This document shows, piece by piece, positions 24,088 to 33,031 of a stretch of DNA of 64,000 bases. The stretch covers positions 715,515 through 779,514 of the forward strand of contig NZ_BAABIA010000003.1 of NCBI RefSeq assembly GCF_039542385.1, given 5' to 3'. Both the position numbers and the translations under genes were made by a program. The notes beneath the pieces were generated by a model, which was not told the DNA's origin, did no database searches, and saw only the letters and a program-made list of their open reading frames with translations. The stretch is from Prosthecobacter algae. Its GTDB lineage: Bacteria > Verrucomicrobiota > Verrucomicrobiia > Verrucomicrobiales > Verrucomicrobiaceae. Position 1 is the stretch's first letter; the number at the start of each line of letters is the position of its first letter.

Positions 24088-24960
24088 ATGACGCTTAAAA
24101 TATTCGACTTTAACTCCCAGGCTGTGCGTGTGGTGGAAAGGGGCGCGGAGCCTTGGTTTGTGGCGGCGGACGTCTGCCGAATTTTGGAGATCTCCAACCC
24201 TAGCGAAGCAATCAAGGCGCTGGATGATGACGAAAAGATGACCCTAGATAATACTGAGGGTCATTCAGGGAAACGCGGTGGGGCTCAGTGCTTCAACATC
24301 ATTTCCGAATCAGGCCTCTACGCTCTGATCTTCAAGAGTCGGAAGGCTGAGGCTAAGAGCTTCCGCAAATGGGTTACCGCTGAGGTGCTGCCGAGTCTGC
24401 GCAAGAGGGGCGAGTACATCGCGGCTGAAGGGATGGGGGGCGTGCCGGACCGAGCTGGGACCCTTCCCGTCCTACGCTACATTGAAGAGGTGGGTAAAAA
24501 TTGGCCCATCGAAAGACAGATCGAATTTGGCTTTTTGGTTCGTCGCTACTCCAAAGCCATGGGCTGTGTGTTCCAGGTGGAAGAGGTGGATACGTATGGC
24601 CGCTGCTTTGTTTTCCCCAGGGAAATTCTCGACACTTTGCGGCTGAAGTTTGGGAGGCTGAAACAGCTTCCAGACAGTGATGCCGTCGAGATGGAGCGCC
24701 TGCTCGAAATGATCCAAAAAAGCGGTGCAAGCGGTGAAGTGCTGGACGCCCAATTTGTCCGGGACATGGCCCAGATGAACGGGTACTTCCCGCAGATTTT
24801 CAGGAAGGACACAAGCATTGCGAGCCATCGAAGCGCCTTCGGGAAGCTGGCCGAGAAGTTCAACGGACGAATCTTCCCAAGTGGTTACCAGCTCATCAGC
24901 CGGGGCGGAGCGGTGAGGAAGTACCAGATCAACAAGGTCGATGAGATGGCTCTCGTGTGA
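24088..24960 (+). CDS. BRO-N family phage antirepressor
   Basis: The first 110 residues form a BRO-N domain: FNSQAVRVVERGAEPWFVAADVCRILEISNPSEAIKALDDDEK, then ISESGLYALIFKSRKAEAKSFRKWVTAEVLPSLRKRG. The remaining 180 residues hold an extra domain not recognised here. BRO/Ant proteins counteract phage repressors or act as DNA-binding regulators. Position after the Cro-like gene supports a role in leaving lysogeny. Full length (290 aa) is normal. Confidence 0.85.
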   Translation: MTLKIFDFNSQAVRVVERGAEPWFVAADVCRILEISNPSEAIKALDDDEKMTLDNTEGHSGKRGGAQCFNIISESGLYALIFKSRKAEAKSFRKWVTAEVLPSLRKRGEYIAAEGMGGVPDRAGTLPVLRYIEEVGKNWPIERQIEFGFLVRRYSKAMGCVFQVEEVDTYGRCFVFPREILDTLRLKFGRLKQLPDSDAVEMERLLEMIQKSGASGEVLDAQFVRDMAQMNGYFPQIFRKDTSIASHRSAFGKLAEKFNGRIFPSGYQLISRGGAVRKYQINKVDEMALV

Positions 24961-24987
24961 GCAAACAACAAACCAAACATCCGAATT

Positions 24988-25383
24988 ATGAGCTCAACAC
25001 TTGAGGCACCGAAGCCTGAAACCGTGGAGGCCTTCCTGGATTTTTTCGGGACGCTGCGGAATCAGCAGCAACAACAGCGGGTGTTGGCGCAGAATGCGCC
25101 TGCAGCGCTGGAACGGCTGGTGGAGGTCTGTGCGCAAAAGACGGGCCAGGGCTACACGCTGCGTAATCTGCTGTATTCTCTATGGAATGGCCAGAAGACG
25201 AGTCTCCTGGAGATCGTGTCGCTGGACTGGCCTCTGCGTCAGGATCTGATGATCGTGCTGACGGCCTTCGGTTTTGAGGGCGGGCGAGACACGTTTTTTT
25301 ACGATCAGGTTTCCGACGCCTTCAAGGCAGCCGGGCTGTTCGATTGGTTCACCGATGCACATAGAAAGGAGCCTTCGCTGTGA
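24988..25383 (+). CDS. Hypothetical early phage protein
   Basis: Not recognised. The 131-aa protein is mainly helical with a Gln-rich stretch (NQQQQQR, residues 25-31) and an FDWFTDAHRK end. Its translated start is preceded by an A/C-rich leader (aacaacaaaccaaac) and no Shine-Dalgarno sequence. The stop overlaps the next start by four bases (GTGA), so it is translationally coupled to the following gene. Confidence 0.65.
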   Translation: MSSTLEAPKPETVEAFLDFFGTLRNQQQQQRVLAQNAPAALERLVEVCAQKTGQGYTLRNLLYSLWNGQKTSLLEIVSLDWPLRQDLMIVLTAFGFEGGRDTFFYDQVSDAFKAAGLFDWFTDAHRKEPSL

Positions 25384-26000
25384 ACGCGCCGCTCTACCCA
25401 CGCCGGATCATCCGGGAGGTGATCATGGATTGGCTTGTAGCGATGAAGCTGGTCAAGGGGCCTCGGGCGCTGTTGGAGCGCATGGCGGATGATCTGCTGT
25501 CGGAGATGGGGCTGACATCCGTCTTCGAACTGGTGCTGACGGAGCGGGCGGTGCAAGGGGCCAAGGGCTTTGATGCGGCGCACGATGATCGGCATGTGAA
25601 CGGTGAGCTGAATCTGGCCTCACTGGAGTATGCGCGGGCGGCGCTGGAACAAGAGCACCTGGGCAACGCGGGTGATCCTTCGAGCTGGTGGCCTTTTGAG
25701 GCAAAGGCTTGGAAGCCCAGGAAGACGCCGCTGGGCAACCTGATTGTTTCCCTCGCCTTCCAGATCGCTGAGGCGGAGCGCATCGAGCGAGCGGCGAAAG
25801 CGCCTCCTCTTCTAGGTGAGCTGGCTCTGTGGCGACCGAGCTGCCCGGATTGTGGTAGCCAGAATCTCGAAGATTTGCGCTGGGAAAAGCAGGGTCTGCC
25901 GGACGTCACGAAGGGCTGCAATGACTGCAACTGGATCGAAACGCCTGAGTCCATGCAGGTGAAAATTTCAATGAACCAAGGAGGCACTGAAAGACCATGA
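25380..26000 (+). CDS. Early phage protein with zinc-ribbon C-terminus
   Basis: The middle of this 206-aa protein resembles a domain found in many phage early genes: HDDRHVNGEL ... WWPFEAKAWKPRK ... LIVSLAFQIAEAERIER, whose function is unknown. The C-terminus has two cysteine pairs (CPDCGSQN and CNDCNW), a zinc-ribbon that may bind DNA or RNA. It starts with GTG overlapping the previous stop and ends four bases inside the next gene. Confidence 0.65.
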   Translation: MNAPLYPRRIIREVIMDWLVAMKLVKGPRALLERMADDLLSEMGLTSVFELVLTERAVQGAKGFDAAHDDRHVNGELNLASLEYARAALEQEHLGNAGDPSSWWPFEAKAWKPRKTPLGNLIVSLAFQIAEAERIERAAKAPPLLGELALWRPSCPDCGSQNLEDLRWEKQGLPDVTKGCNDCNWIETPESMQVKISMNQGGTERP

Positions 26001-26494
26001 ATGAAGCATCCATGACACCGCTGCCGATGAGAAAGGCAGCCGAACAGTTCCGGCTGGCGGGCTGCAATACCTGCCTGCTGACCGTCAACGCCGCCGATGG
26101 GCTGCACTACGTGGACGGCTGCGCGGGACGGGCCGTGATGACGGCGGAAGGCTGGCGGGAATACAAGGCGCTGTGTGCGCAGTTCGAGGCCAGTCCTCAG
26201 GATCTGGAGGGTGTGGATCCCTTTGCGGCGCTAGTGCTGGATCCAAAGCTGACCACCGGGGATCTGTATCACATCGTCCGGGCCGTGCGCTGCGAGTCGC
26301 GCCTGGTGCAGGAACTGATCCAGACGGCAGCGACCACGCTGAGCGTCGAGGATTATGGCGATGCCCTGAAGGGTGCCCAGGCCCGCCAGGGCGAGGTGCT
26401 GAAGTGCCTGGATCAACTGCATGAGCGGCTGCAGCGCGAGCTGCCGAGGGCAGAAGAGACGACCACGGAAGGTGCGGAAAACACGGAAGGATAA
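25997..26494 (+). CDS. Hypothetical early phage protein
   Basis: Not recognised. The 165-aa protein begins with a short Cys-containing stretch (AGCNTCLLTV...GCAGRAV) and is helical in its C-terminal part, with a coiled-coil-like segment (GEVLKCLDQLHERLQREL). It overlaps the preceding gene by four bases (ATGA), so it is co-translated with the zinc-ribbon protein. Confidence 0.6.
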   Translation: MNEASMTPLPMRKAAEQFRLAGCNTCLLTVNAADGLHYVDGCAGRAVMTAEGWREYKALCAQFEASPQDLEGVDPFAALVLDPKLTTGDLYHIVRAVRCESRLVQELIQTAATTLSVEDYGDALKGAQARQGEVLKCLDQLHERLQRELPRAEETTTEGAENTEG

Positions 26495-26514
26495 CCCATC
26501 ACTAACAAAATATT

Positions 26515-26811
26515 ATGAGCGTTGGACTACGCCGGGGAACCCTTTATCCGGGGGTGATTACAATCGAAGAGGCACGGCTTTGTGGGTCGTGTGAAATCGT
26601 CGTCAAGGAGGCCACGTGCCCTTTGTGCGATGAGGCTACCGTCGAGCATCCTGAGATCAAGGCTGTGGATCAGCGATACTGCTTGGACTGCGCCGCTGAA
26701 AAGCCTGATGACCAACTGCGGGTCAAGCCTTGGACGCATGATCCTTACACGCAGGCCGAGGGTATGTTGATCACCTGCTGCCTGAAATGCCTTAAAGAGG
26801 AGGAAGGCTAA
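26515..26811 (+). CDS. Small cysteine-rich zinc-finger-like protein
   Basis: The 98-aa protein has four CxxC-type pairs (CGSC, CPLCD, CLDC, CLKC), enough for two zinc sites, with no other recognisable domain. Such proteins in phage early regions usually bind nucleic acid or host enzymes. The start lacks a clear Shine-Dalgarno and follows an A-rich leader (actaacaaaatatt). Confidence 0.6.
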   Translation: MSVGLRRGTLYPGVITIEEARLCGSCEIVVKEATCPLCDEATVEHPEIKAVDQRYCLDCAAEKPDDQLRVKPWTHDPYTQAEGMLITCCLKCLKEEEG

Positions 26812-26813
26812 CC

Positions 26814-27014
26814 ATGCGCTGTGAAGTGACCGTTATCGCTGAGGGTGTGGCCAAAAAATGGTTTCGCACGCTGGAAGCTAAGAATGCCTGCGAGGCGGCG
26901 GGGCTGGCAATTAGGCTGCCTGAGGTGGCGATCTTTTTTGCCGAACGGCCCTACGCAGCGATGTGCGTGCATGCGAAACCTTTGGACGCTGAGGAGGTGC
27001 GCCAAGCAGCATGA
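26814..27014 (+). CDS. Small hypothetical protein
   Basis: Not recognised; 66 aa with a mixed alpha/beta pattern (MRCEVTVIAEG..). It starts two bases after the previous stop and overlaps the following start by four bases, so it belongs to a tight run of early genes. Confidence 0.55.
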   Translation: MRCEVTVIAEGVAKKWFRTLEAKNACEAAGLAIRLPEVAIFFAERPYAAMCVHAKPLDAEEVRQAA

Positions 27015-27238
27015 GCGCACCCACCGAAATTCATGACGGGCTGCTGACCTGGGCGGACCTCGAAAAGCGCTGGCAGCCGCCGATGGAGTCCCCTGCCCTG
27101 CGTCGCCAATGGATGCGCCGGATGGCCCAGCGCTGGGGCCTGCGACCGATGAGCGGCACACGTGGAGAGACGGCCCGGTTTCGCTCTGCCGATGTGATGC
27201 GAGCTGAGGCCAGAGGCTCAGGCAACAAACAATTTTAA
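27011..27238 (+). CDS. Small DNA-binding-like protein, possible excisionase type
   Basis: The 75-aa basic protein contains TWADLEKRWQ.. RRQWMRRMAQRWGLRPMSG.. RFRSADVMRAEA, which resembles the winged-helix pattern of MerR/excisionase-like proteins that ends in a (R/K)F..ADV motif. It could be an excisionase or an early regulator. It is distant from the integrase. Assignment is weak and based on pattern. Confidence 0.5.
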   Translation: MSAPTEIHDGLLTWADLEKRWQPPMESPALRRQWMRRMAQRWGLRPMSGTRGETARFRSADVMRAEARGSGNKQF

Positions 27239-27240
27239 CC

Positions 27241-27474
27241 ATGCCTCTGCCCTATATGATCGCTGAACAAGAATGGTGCAACGAGGTCGGTGAGATTCTC
27301 CAGATCCCAGAGAAGGATGGGCTGAGGGCCGTCCTGGCGCTGGCGGATGGGGATCGGGTGAGGGCCTGGCGCTTTGCCCTGACGATGCGCAAGATCGGCT
27401 TCTGCCCGGTGAGCATGGCTCGCAAAATCCTCGGGGCAGCAGGCATTCAAAAAGGGGCGGCTAACCAACTGTAA
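27241..27474 (+). CDS. Small hypothetical protein
   Basis: Not recognised; 77 aa, helical, starting two bases after the previous stop with the leader caattttaacc. It ends three bases before the next start. Confidence 0.5.
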   Translation: MPLPYMIAEQEWCNEVGEILQIPEKDGLRAVLALADGDRVRAWRFALTMRKIGFCPVSMARKILGAAGIQKGAANQL

Positions 27475-27477
27475 ATT

Positions 27478-27903
27478 ATGCCACTGGACGAACAACTGGA
27501 GCGCGAATGCGCGAGGGCTGTGGAGGCCGAGGTCACCATGCGTGAGCATGTGAGGCGGATGGAGGAACTGTATCCGAAAGCATTGGTGGTGACGATGGCC
27601 ATTCGTCATTCAATGATTGAGATGCTGAGCTTTGTGAACGCCATTCGGAATGGTCTGGGAGCCAAGCGGATGGTGGGTGAAGCCAGCCAGGGGGTGGCAC
27701 AAAAGAGTGTCGAAGATACCCCACTTTTTGCGGCGCTGCCGATGTCCGCAAGGGGCAGCTCTGAAACACTGGCCACTGCTCAAGATTGGAAAGAGATCTG
27801 GACCGGGGATCGGATCGCTAAGGTGCCGGACCCGAAGAAGGTGGAGGCCTCGCTGCACCGGGCCGGGGATCACACTCAGGACAGAGAGGAGGGCGAGGTT
27901 TGA
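27478..27903 (+). CDS. Hypothetical early phage protein
   Basis: Not recognised. This 141-aa protein has an N-terminal helical, charged region (LERECARAVEAEVTMREHVRRMEEL) and a polar C-terminus. It overlaps the next gene by four bases (TTGA). Confidence 0.55.
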   Translation: MPLDEQLERECARAVEAEVTMREHVRRMEELYPKALVVTMAIRHSMIEMLSFVNAIRNGLGAKRMVGEASQGVAQKSVEDTPLFAALPMSARGSSETLATAQDWKEIWTGDRIAKVPDPKKVEASLHRAGDHTQDREEGEV

Positions 27904-28649
27904 GCAAGGCGCGTGAACAATACGAAGCCCATGTGGGTGGCACGCTCGCCAAGGTCTGGCGGCGTGAAGGTGAGTTCCTCGTCGTGGATCCTGCGGATTT
28001 TAACACGCCGCTGACGGAGGTGATCGGACGGGAGGCGGGGTCGACACGTGTCGACCCCGACTGGCTGCCGAGCGACCAGCAAGAGCTGAGGGGGATGGAT
28101 CGCGAGGAGCTGATCGCACGCGTGCTGCAACTCCTGGAGGAACTCGATGATGCTCGCAGGCAGGCGGTGAATACAGCGCTGAACTTCGTCTTTGGCAAAG
28201 GGCCGGATCCGCTGACGGCGCTCGAGCGGCTGTTCATGCTGGCACGCGCTCAGCACCAGGCGCATGACTGGAACATGAGGCCCTGCGAGATGGCGCAGCT
28301 TTTTGGGCGTTCCAAACAGGACTGGCAGCTCATTGAAAAGGAGGTGGTGTGTGAATTGGTGGATCGCTACAGCCGCTCCGAATTTGTGATGAGCGGTGGC
28401 AAATCCGCCAGCGCCCAGATTGCCTATAGCAAGGCCCAGAAGGGCAACAAGCACCGTGCGCATGGCCGGAAGGCTGGTGATGAGATGCCTGCCCTGCCAC
28501 CGAAGTGCGACGGCCTGCCCACGATCAGCGCACGGGCCAAGCATCTAGCGGAGCTGCAACGCAAGCAGGCTGAGCGGGAGCGCCTGGCGAAGCTTTGCAA
28601 CTGCCACCCTGACGAGATCGACCTCGACCGCATCGACCTGGAAGACTGA
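27900..28649 (+). CDS. Hypothetical phage protein containing a palindrome-encoded GSTRVDP peptide
   Basis: The 249-aa protein is not recognised as a whole. Residues about 47-53 (GSTRVDP) are encoded by the 24-bp palindrome at 28036-28059. The central part (about 95-150) has an HTH-like stretch: MRPCEMAQLFGRSKQDWQLIEKEV, reminiscent of a DNA-binding domain. The C-terminus is helical and basic, ending in an acidic tail. Start is TTG overlapping the previous stop, with GGGCGAGG upstream. The same GSTRVDP insertion is in the portal protein. Confidence 0.6.
   Translation: MSKAREQYEAHVGGTLAKVWRREGEFLVVDPADFNTPLTEVIGREAGSTRVDPDWLPSDQQELRGMDREELIARVLQLLEELDDARRQAVNTALNFVFGKGPDPLTALERLFMLARAQHQAHDWNMRPCEMAQLFGRSKQDWQLIEKEVVCELVDRYSRSEFVMSGGKSASAQIAYSKAQKGNKHRAHGRKAGDEMPALPPKCDGLPTISARAKHLAELQRKQAERERLAKLCNCHPDEIDLDRIDLED
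28036..28059. repeat. 24-bp perfect palindrome with CACGTG centre, copy A
   Basis: Contains GGGTCGACACGTGTCGACCC flanked by CG and CG that also pair. It lies inside the gene at 27900-28649 and is read as GSTRVDP. Other copies are at 43061-43084 and 59103-59122; a degenerate one is at 36252-36272. The CACGTG core is that of parS. Confidence 0.85.
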
Positions 28650-28679
28650 CTTTTTTCAAACCCAAACGCAAACGACCAC

Positions 28680-30968
28680 ATGATCGCCCAAACTGAACCG
28701 ATGAATCAGGGGGAGGAAGCTCCCCAAATCCAGTACCTCGAATACGTGGAGCTGCACGCCAGCCCCACCAATCCGCGCAAGCACTTTGATGAAGGGCCAA
28801 TGCAGGAGCTGAGTGAAAACATTCATGAGCACGGCGTGCGCATGCCGCTGCTGGCCAGGCCAAGCAAAGACAAGCCGGGGAGCTATGAGATCGTCGCTGG
28901 GGAGCGGCGCTTTCGTGCCACGGGCCTGGCACTGGAGAGGCTCGCTAAAGAGGAAGATGAAGACCGCTATGCCAAGCTCTTCAAGCTGCCTGTGATCGTC
29001 CAGGATCTGGACGACACCACCGTCCTGGAGCTGCAACTGATCGAGAATCTACAGCGGCAGGATCTGACAGCCATGGAAGAGGCCCGAGGCTACCAGCGAC
29101 TGCTGGACCTGCCTGGTGGCGAGTACACGCCGCAGAAGATCGCCCAGAAAATCAGCAAGAGCGTGGATACCGTGCTGCTGAAGCTGAAGATGCTGAAAGC
29201 CCCGGAGGTGCTTCAAAAAGCCCTGGAGGAAGGCAAGGTTTCTGAGAGACATCTGGTGCTGGTCGCCTCGGTCCCGACTGAGAAGTTCCGCAAAGAATGC
29301 GCGGCCAAGGTTCTGGGTGGTGTTTGGAACTGGCAGGAGCAAGCCGACAGGCCGTGGAGCGTCCGGGAAACAGCGGACTACATCTCGCAGAATTACCGCA
29401 TGTCTCTCAAGGGGGTGCTTTGGAGCCTCGACGACCAGACGTTGGTGCCAGCGGCGGGGGCCTGCAGCCAGTGCCCGCACTTTGCCAAAAAGGCGGCGGA
29501 GCAAGATCAGGAACTGGCGAGCAGCCTGGGCAACGGGCGCGGCCAGACGGACCCCATGACCTGCCTGCACCCTGAGTGCTGGCGCAAAAAACAGGATGCG
29601 ACCCTGAAGGTGATGAAGGCAGCCGAGAAAGGTGGCGAGGTGAAGGTGATGAAGCCTGCCGACCAAGAGAAGGTGATCAGCGACAGCGGCCAGATTCAAC
29701 CAGGCGCGAAGATGGTGAAGCTGGATGACAAGCTGCCCTACGAGATCCTGGGCCACTACAATGATGCGAAGGCCCCGACCTGGCGCGAAGTCATCGGACC
29801 TGTGCCCCCAGCGGGCACGGTGCAGATCGCCAATACCAAGCATGCAGGCCTGGTCGAACTCATCGACAAGAAAACGGCCATCGAGGCAGCCAAGGGCGGC
29901 AAGCACGCCCCCATCTTTGCCCGAGTGATGCTGAACGGGAAGAAAGAGAAGACGGAAGCCGAGGTCAAGCAGCGGGAGAAAGAGCTGTTCGCCCAAAAGG
30001 TCGAGCAACGGGAGCGATTCGTCCTCTTTGATCACCTAGCCGAAGTGGCTGCGGAAAAGGGTGGGACGATGGAAGCGGCCCTGGTGACCTTCGACATCGT
30101 GCTGCTGGACTCTGGCATGGACGGCTGCCGATTCATGGCGGAGTGGCTGAAGCTGGAGGTCCAAGCGCCGAAGAAAGAGAGCCTCAACCAGCAGCACTAC
30201 CGGGAAGCGGTGCTGAAGCATGTGATCGAGCGCGACACCTCAAAGCATGAGGTCGAGACTCTGATCATGCTGGCCGCCATTGCCAAGTGGGTGAAGATCA
30301 CGGGCATCGGCAGCGGCCTGGTGAAGGCCGTCTACAGCCACTACGGCTTCGATGAGAAAACGATCCATGCCCTGGCAAAGTCGCAGATCGAGGCGGAGCT
30401 GGCTGCGAAGGCCGCGAAGAAAAAGCCGAAGCTGAAGAGCAAAGGCCGAGATCTGGAGCCTGCCGCGGCGACCGAGAAGGCGAATGCCAAGGTGGCGACG
30501 GCGGAGATCATCAAGCAAGGTGACAAGGAGCGGAAGAAAGCGCCGAGCCGGAAGGTGGGGGTGGGTATGTTTGGCCGGGGGCCGCACGGCAACGTGACTG
30601 GCAATATTGAAGGTTTTGCGGCGGAGGAAAAGCCGAAGGTATCCCCTCCCCAGCACCTAGAGCAGGTGAGAGAGTGGAAGGTGAAGAATCCCGACAAGCC
30701 AGCCCCGCTTGTGGCTGAGGCCTTGGGTATTACCTATGACGAGGCTTTGGCCTGCTGTGACTACCTGGTCGATGAGAAATTCGACGGCATCGCAGCGACG
30801 AAGATTGAGAACTGGACCGTCGAGCAGAAGGCCAAGGCCCTGAATGCGGGCACACATGATCTGGCGGCGCTGATCGGCGTGAAGCCTAACCGAAAGGAGA
30901 AGGAGGCGCTGAGAGCTTGGGATGCAGAGAGGTATCGAGTCCGAACCGCAGCCGCGAAGCTGAAATGA
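28680..30968 (+). CDS. ParB/RepB/Spo0J-family DNA-binding protein
   Basis: The 762-aa protein has an N-terminal ParB/Srx CTPase domain: NPRKHF (31-36), GERRFRA (74-80) and ENLQRQDLTAMEEA (122-135), followed by a KorB-like helix-turn-helix (about 145-175). A cysteine cluster (CSQCPHF ... CLHPECW) suggests a zinc site. The last 300 residues are charged and unrecognised. ParB proteins bind parS sites, spread on DNA and need ParA for segregation, but no ParA gene is visible here. It may act in partition with a host ParA, or as a regulator of the phage. Several CACGTG-cored palindromes are candidate targets. The start codon is preceded by an A/C-rich leader. Confidence 0.88.
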   Translation: MIAQTEPMNQGEEAPQIQYLEYVELHASPTNPRKHFDEGPMQELSENIHEHGVRMPLLARPSKDKPGSYEIVAGERRFRATGLALERLAKEEDEDRYAKLFKLPVIVQDLDDTTVLELQLIENLQRQDLTAMEEARGYQRLLDLPGGEYTPQKIAQKISKSVDTVLLKLKMLKAPEVLQKALEEGKVSERHLVLVASVPTEKFRKECAAKVLGGVWNWQEQADRPWSVRETADYISQNYRMSLKGVLWSLDDQTLVPAAGACSQCPHFAKKAAEQDQELASSLGNGRGQTDPMTCLHPECWRKKQDATLKVMKAAEKGGEVKVMKPADQEKVISDSGQIQPGAKMVKLDDKLPYEILGHYNDAKAPTWREVIGPVPPAGTVQIANTKHAGLVELIDKKTAIEAAKGGKHAPIFARVMLNGKKEKTEAEVKQREKELFAQKVEQRERFVLFDHLAEVAAEKGGTMEAALVTFDIVLLDSGMDGCRFMAEWLKLEVQAPKKESLNQQHYREAVLKHVIERDTSKHEVETLIMLAAIAKWVKITGIGSGLVKAVYSHYGFDEKTIHALAKSQIEAELAAKAAKKKPKLKSKGRDLEPAAATEKANAKVATAEIIKQGDKERKKAPSRKVGVGMFGRGPHGNVTGNIEGFAAEEKPKVSPPQHLEQVREWKVKNPDKPAPLVAEALGITYDEALACCDYLVDEKFDGIAATKIENWTVEQKAKALNAGTHDLAALIGVKPNRKEKEALRAWDAERYRVRTAAAKLK

Positions 30969-31008
30969 GGCGGCTGAGCGACGGGTAAACAACAAACAAC
31001 CAAACGCT

Positions 31009-31515
31009 ATGAATGTGATGATTGATTTGGAGACTTTTGGGAACAAGCCAGGCGCGGTTATCGTGGCTCTGGGTGCTGTTAAATTTGGGCCTGAGGGTCT
31101 GGGTGAGAAGTTCTACACCCGCATCGATCCTGAGAGCTGTGTGGCCTTGGGAATGACGCTGGATGCATCCACGGTGCAGTGGTGGCTGGGTCAAAGCGAA
31201 GAGGCGCGGCTTGAAATCAAAAAGCCGGGCAGGTCTGTGGATGAAGCCTTGAAAAACTTCTCCTTTTGGCTTGGAGATGACAGGGCTCTGATGTGGGGCA
31301 ATGGGGCTGCCTTTGATAATGTGATTTTGGCAGCGGCTTATCAAAAGGCAGGCATTCCATTGCCCTGGAAGTTCTGGAATGATCGGTGCTATCGCACGGT
31401 GAAAGCCCTGCGACCGGATGTGCCTCTCATCAAACAGGGGGTGGCGCATCATGCCCTGGATGATGCGTGCAGCCAGGCTGTGCACCTGCAGGAGATCTTG
31501 TGGCCATCGGTCTAA
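31009..31515 (+). CDS. DnaQ-like 3'-5' exonuclease (RNase H fold)
   Basis: The 168-aa protein shows the DEDDh exonuclease residues: Asp6 and Glu8 (MIDLETF), Asp103 (GAAFDNVIL), His147 and Asp152 (HHALDDA). Its size and sequence fit the Exo VIII/Rv2179c-like group of phage 3'-5' exonucleases, which act on DNA or RNA. It lies among the replication genes and could serve in DNA repair, recombination or degradation of host nucleic acid. Preceded by an aacaacaaacaacc leader and no Shine-Dalgarno. Confidence 0.85.
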   Translation: MNVMIDLETFGNKPGAVIVALGAVKFGPEGLGEKFYTRIDPESCVALGMTLDASTVQWWLGQSEEARLEIKKPGRSVDEALKNFSFWLGDDRALMWGNGAAFDNVILAAAYQKAGIPLPWKFWNDRCYRTVKALRPDVPLIKQGVAHHALDDACSQAVHLQEILWPSV

Positions 31516-31541
31516 CTATCAACACGAGGGAACATTCGATT

Positions 31542-32159
31542 ATGAAACTGTCTGAATTGATCGCGGTGGTGGGGGATGAAAACATCCTGGTTCATATGCC
31601 ACAGGTGCATGAAGTGGTGGTGGATGTGGGCAATGAGCAGGCTGCGGCCACGCTTTTGGCTCCGCGTGATTTCGCGCAGCGCATGTCGCCTTTATCTGCG
31701 GTGAAGCATCACGTGCTTGTGGTGCTGATTCCCCAGGCGGTGCAGGATATCAGGCTGGCTACGCATGCTTGGGATGTGGCACGTGGCAACTTTGCGAGGA
31801 ACTGGATTACCTTTGATGAGCTGATGGCGAGTTTGGAGGCTCAGGGCTTTAAGGAAGGGGAGTTGGATGCTCTGATCTATCACATCGAAAAGCTGCCTTT
31901 CATCACGACGGATGAAGGCATGATGTTCACTGATAGCCGGACGGTTGAAGGGCCGCTGCCTACGGCGGCGCTGCCGACTCCGCTGGTGTGCCGTGTGGCG
32001 GCTGTGGCGGAAGGTTGGAAAAAGCAGGAGGCCGTCTTTGAGGGTTGGGGGAAACAAATCGAGGCCAAGGTGCTTTCAAACTGTCGCGAAGAACTGGAGA
32101 GAATGGTGGCGAGCCATGTGGAAGACGTGAAGGCCTGGAGAGAGCCGAAGCGCGGCTAA
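31542..32159 (+). CDS. Hypothetical phage protein
   Basis: Not recognised. The 205-aa protein has an alpha/beta N-terminus (ELIAVVGDENILVHMPQ) and a helical C-terminal half with a coiled-coil-like stretch (EGWGKQIEAKVLSNCREELERM). The start at ATG 31542 follows a leader aacacgagggaac; the frame is open 25 codons upstream over the end of the exonuclease gene. Confidence 0.6.
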   Translation: MKLSELIAVVGDENILVHMPQVHEVVVDVGNEQAAATLLAPRDFAQRMSPLSAVKHHVLVVLIPQAVQDIRLATHAWDVARGNFARNWITFDELMASLEAQGFKEGELDALIYHIEKLPFITTDEGMMFTDSRTVEGPLPTAALPTPLVCRVAAVAEGWKKQEAVFEGWGKQIEAKVLSNCREELERMVASHVEDVKAWREPKRG

Positions 32160-32180
32160 CCATCAACACAGAGTAAGACT

Positions 32181-32432
32181 ATGGCCAAACAACTGACACT
32201 GACACTGCCGGACGCCTACTATGCGGCTTTGGAGTCCAAGGGGGCTCCGCTGGAGCAAGGGGCGGCGGAATTCCTGAAGGGCTGGGTGCTGGCCTGTGGT
32301 CTGGGAGAGATGCCCTCGCTGAAGCTGGCAGACCTGGTGAGCACGTACACGAAACCCAAAGGCGAGGAGGCTGCTGAAGTGCCGCTGATGCTGATGGGGA
32401 CTGAAGGCGGAGGGGCGGACGGTGAGGAGTGA
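32181..32432 (+). CDS. Small hypothetical phage protein
   Basis: Not recognised; 83 aa, helical, with an acidic end. Its first residues TLTLPDAYYAALESKG resemble the strand and first helix of ribbon-helix-helix proteins, but the second helix is not convincing. Its stop overlaps the next GTG start (GTGA). Confidence 0.5.
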   Translation: MAKQLTLTLPDAYYAALESKGAPLEQGAAEFLKGWVLACGLGEMPSLKLADLVSTYTKPKGEEAAEVPLMLMGTEGGGADGEE

Positions 32433-33031
32433 AACAACTCAAAGCTGCTTTTATGAATACACATACACTAAAGACGGATCCTGAACTCTTTGATGCCGTA
32501 GAGGCTGGATTGAAAACTTTTGAAATCCGTTTTGATGATCGCGGATATCAGGTGGGTGACATCCTGAGGCTGAGGCGCACCAAGTACAGTGCTGCTGAAA
32601 TGAAGACAGGGAAGGAGCTGGCTTATGATGGTCGCGAAGTGCTGGCCTCCGTGACAAAAATCGTCAGTGGCACAGAGTATGGCCTGCATGAGGGGTGGGT
32701 GGTGATGGCCATCAAAGAAGTGATCCCTGAGACCCGCAGTGAATCCTTTCTAATCCGGAAGATGCTGGAAATGCTGGACTACACCCTCGCTGATAAAGAC
32801 TGTGGTGAATTGATCTTGGAAGTGAACTTCAGGGGCGCTGAGTACTATGAGGAGAATGAAGAAGAAGGCTTCACGGAGACCTATCTCGGAGACATGGAGA
32901 CAATGGTCTCGGAAGAGTTTAGCACGACGACAGAGCATTTGCGCTACGGCTCTGAGCCGATCACTCGCGATGATCTGCGAGAACTGAGGCGCCGGATTGC
33001 GGCTGCACCTGAAAACAGCGGTCAGGAGTGA
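32429..33031 (+). CDS. DUF3850 (ASCH/PUA-like) domain protein
   Basis: The N-terminal 90 residues match the DUF3850 pattern: HTLKTDPELFDAVEAGLKTFEIRFDDRGYQVGDILRLRR. This fold is related to ASCH/PUA domains, thought to bind RNA or modified nucleotides. The C-terminal 100 residues are acidic and unrecognised. GTG 32429, overlapping the previous stop, is taken as the start; ATG 32453 begins the conserved domain and is a good alternative. Common in phage early regions; function not known. Confidence 0.75.
   Translation: MKQLKAAFMNTHTLKTDPELFDAVEAGLKTFEIRFDDRGYQVGDILRLRRTKYSAAEMKTGKELAYDGREVLASVTKIVSGTEYGLHEGWVVMAIKEVIPETRSESFLIRKMLEMLDYTLADKDCGELILEVNFRGAEYYEENEEEGFTETYLGDMETMVSEEFSTTTEHLRYGSEPITRDDLRELRRRIAAAPENSGQE

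Noticed and set aside
28036..28059. Palindromes as ends of a transposon
   Set aside because: The DNA between copies is ordinary phage genes in canonical order, with no transposase and no target duplication seen.
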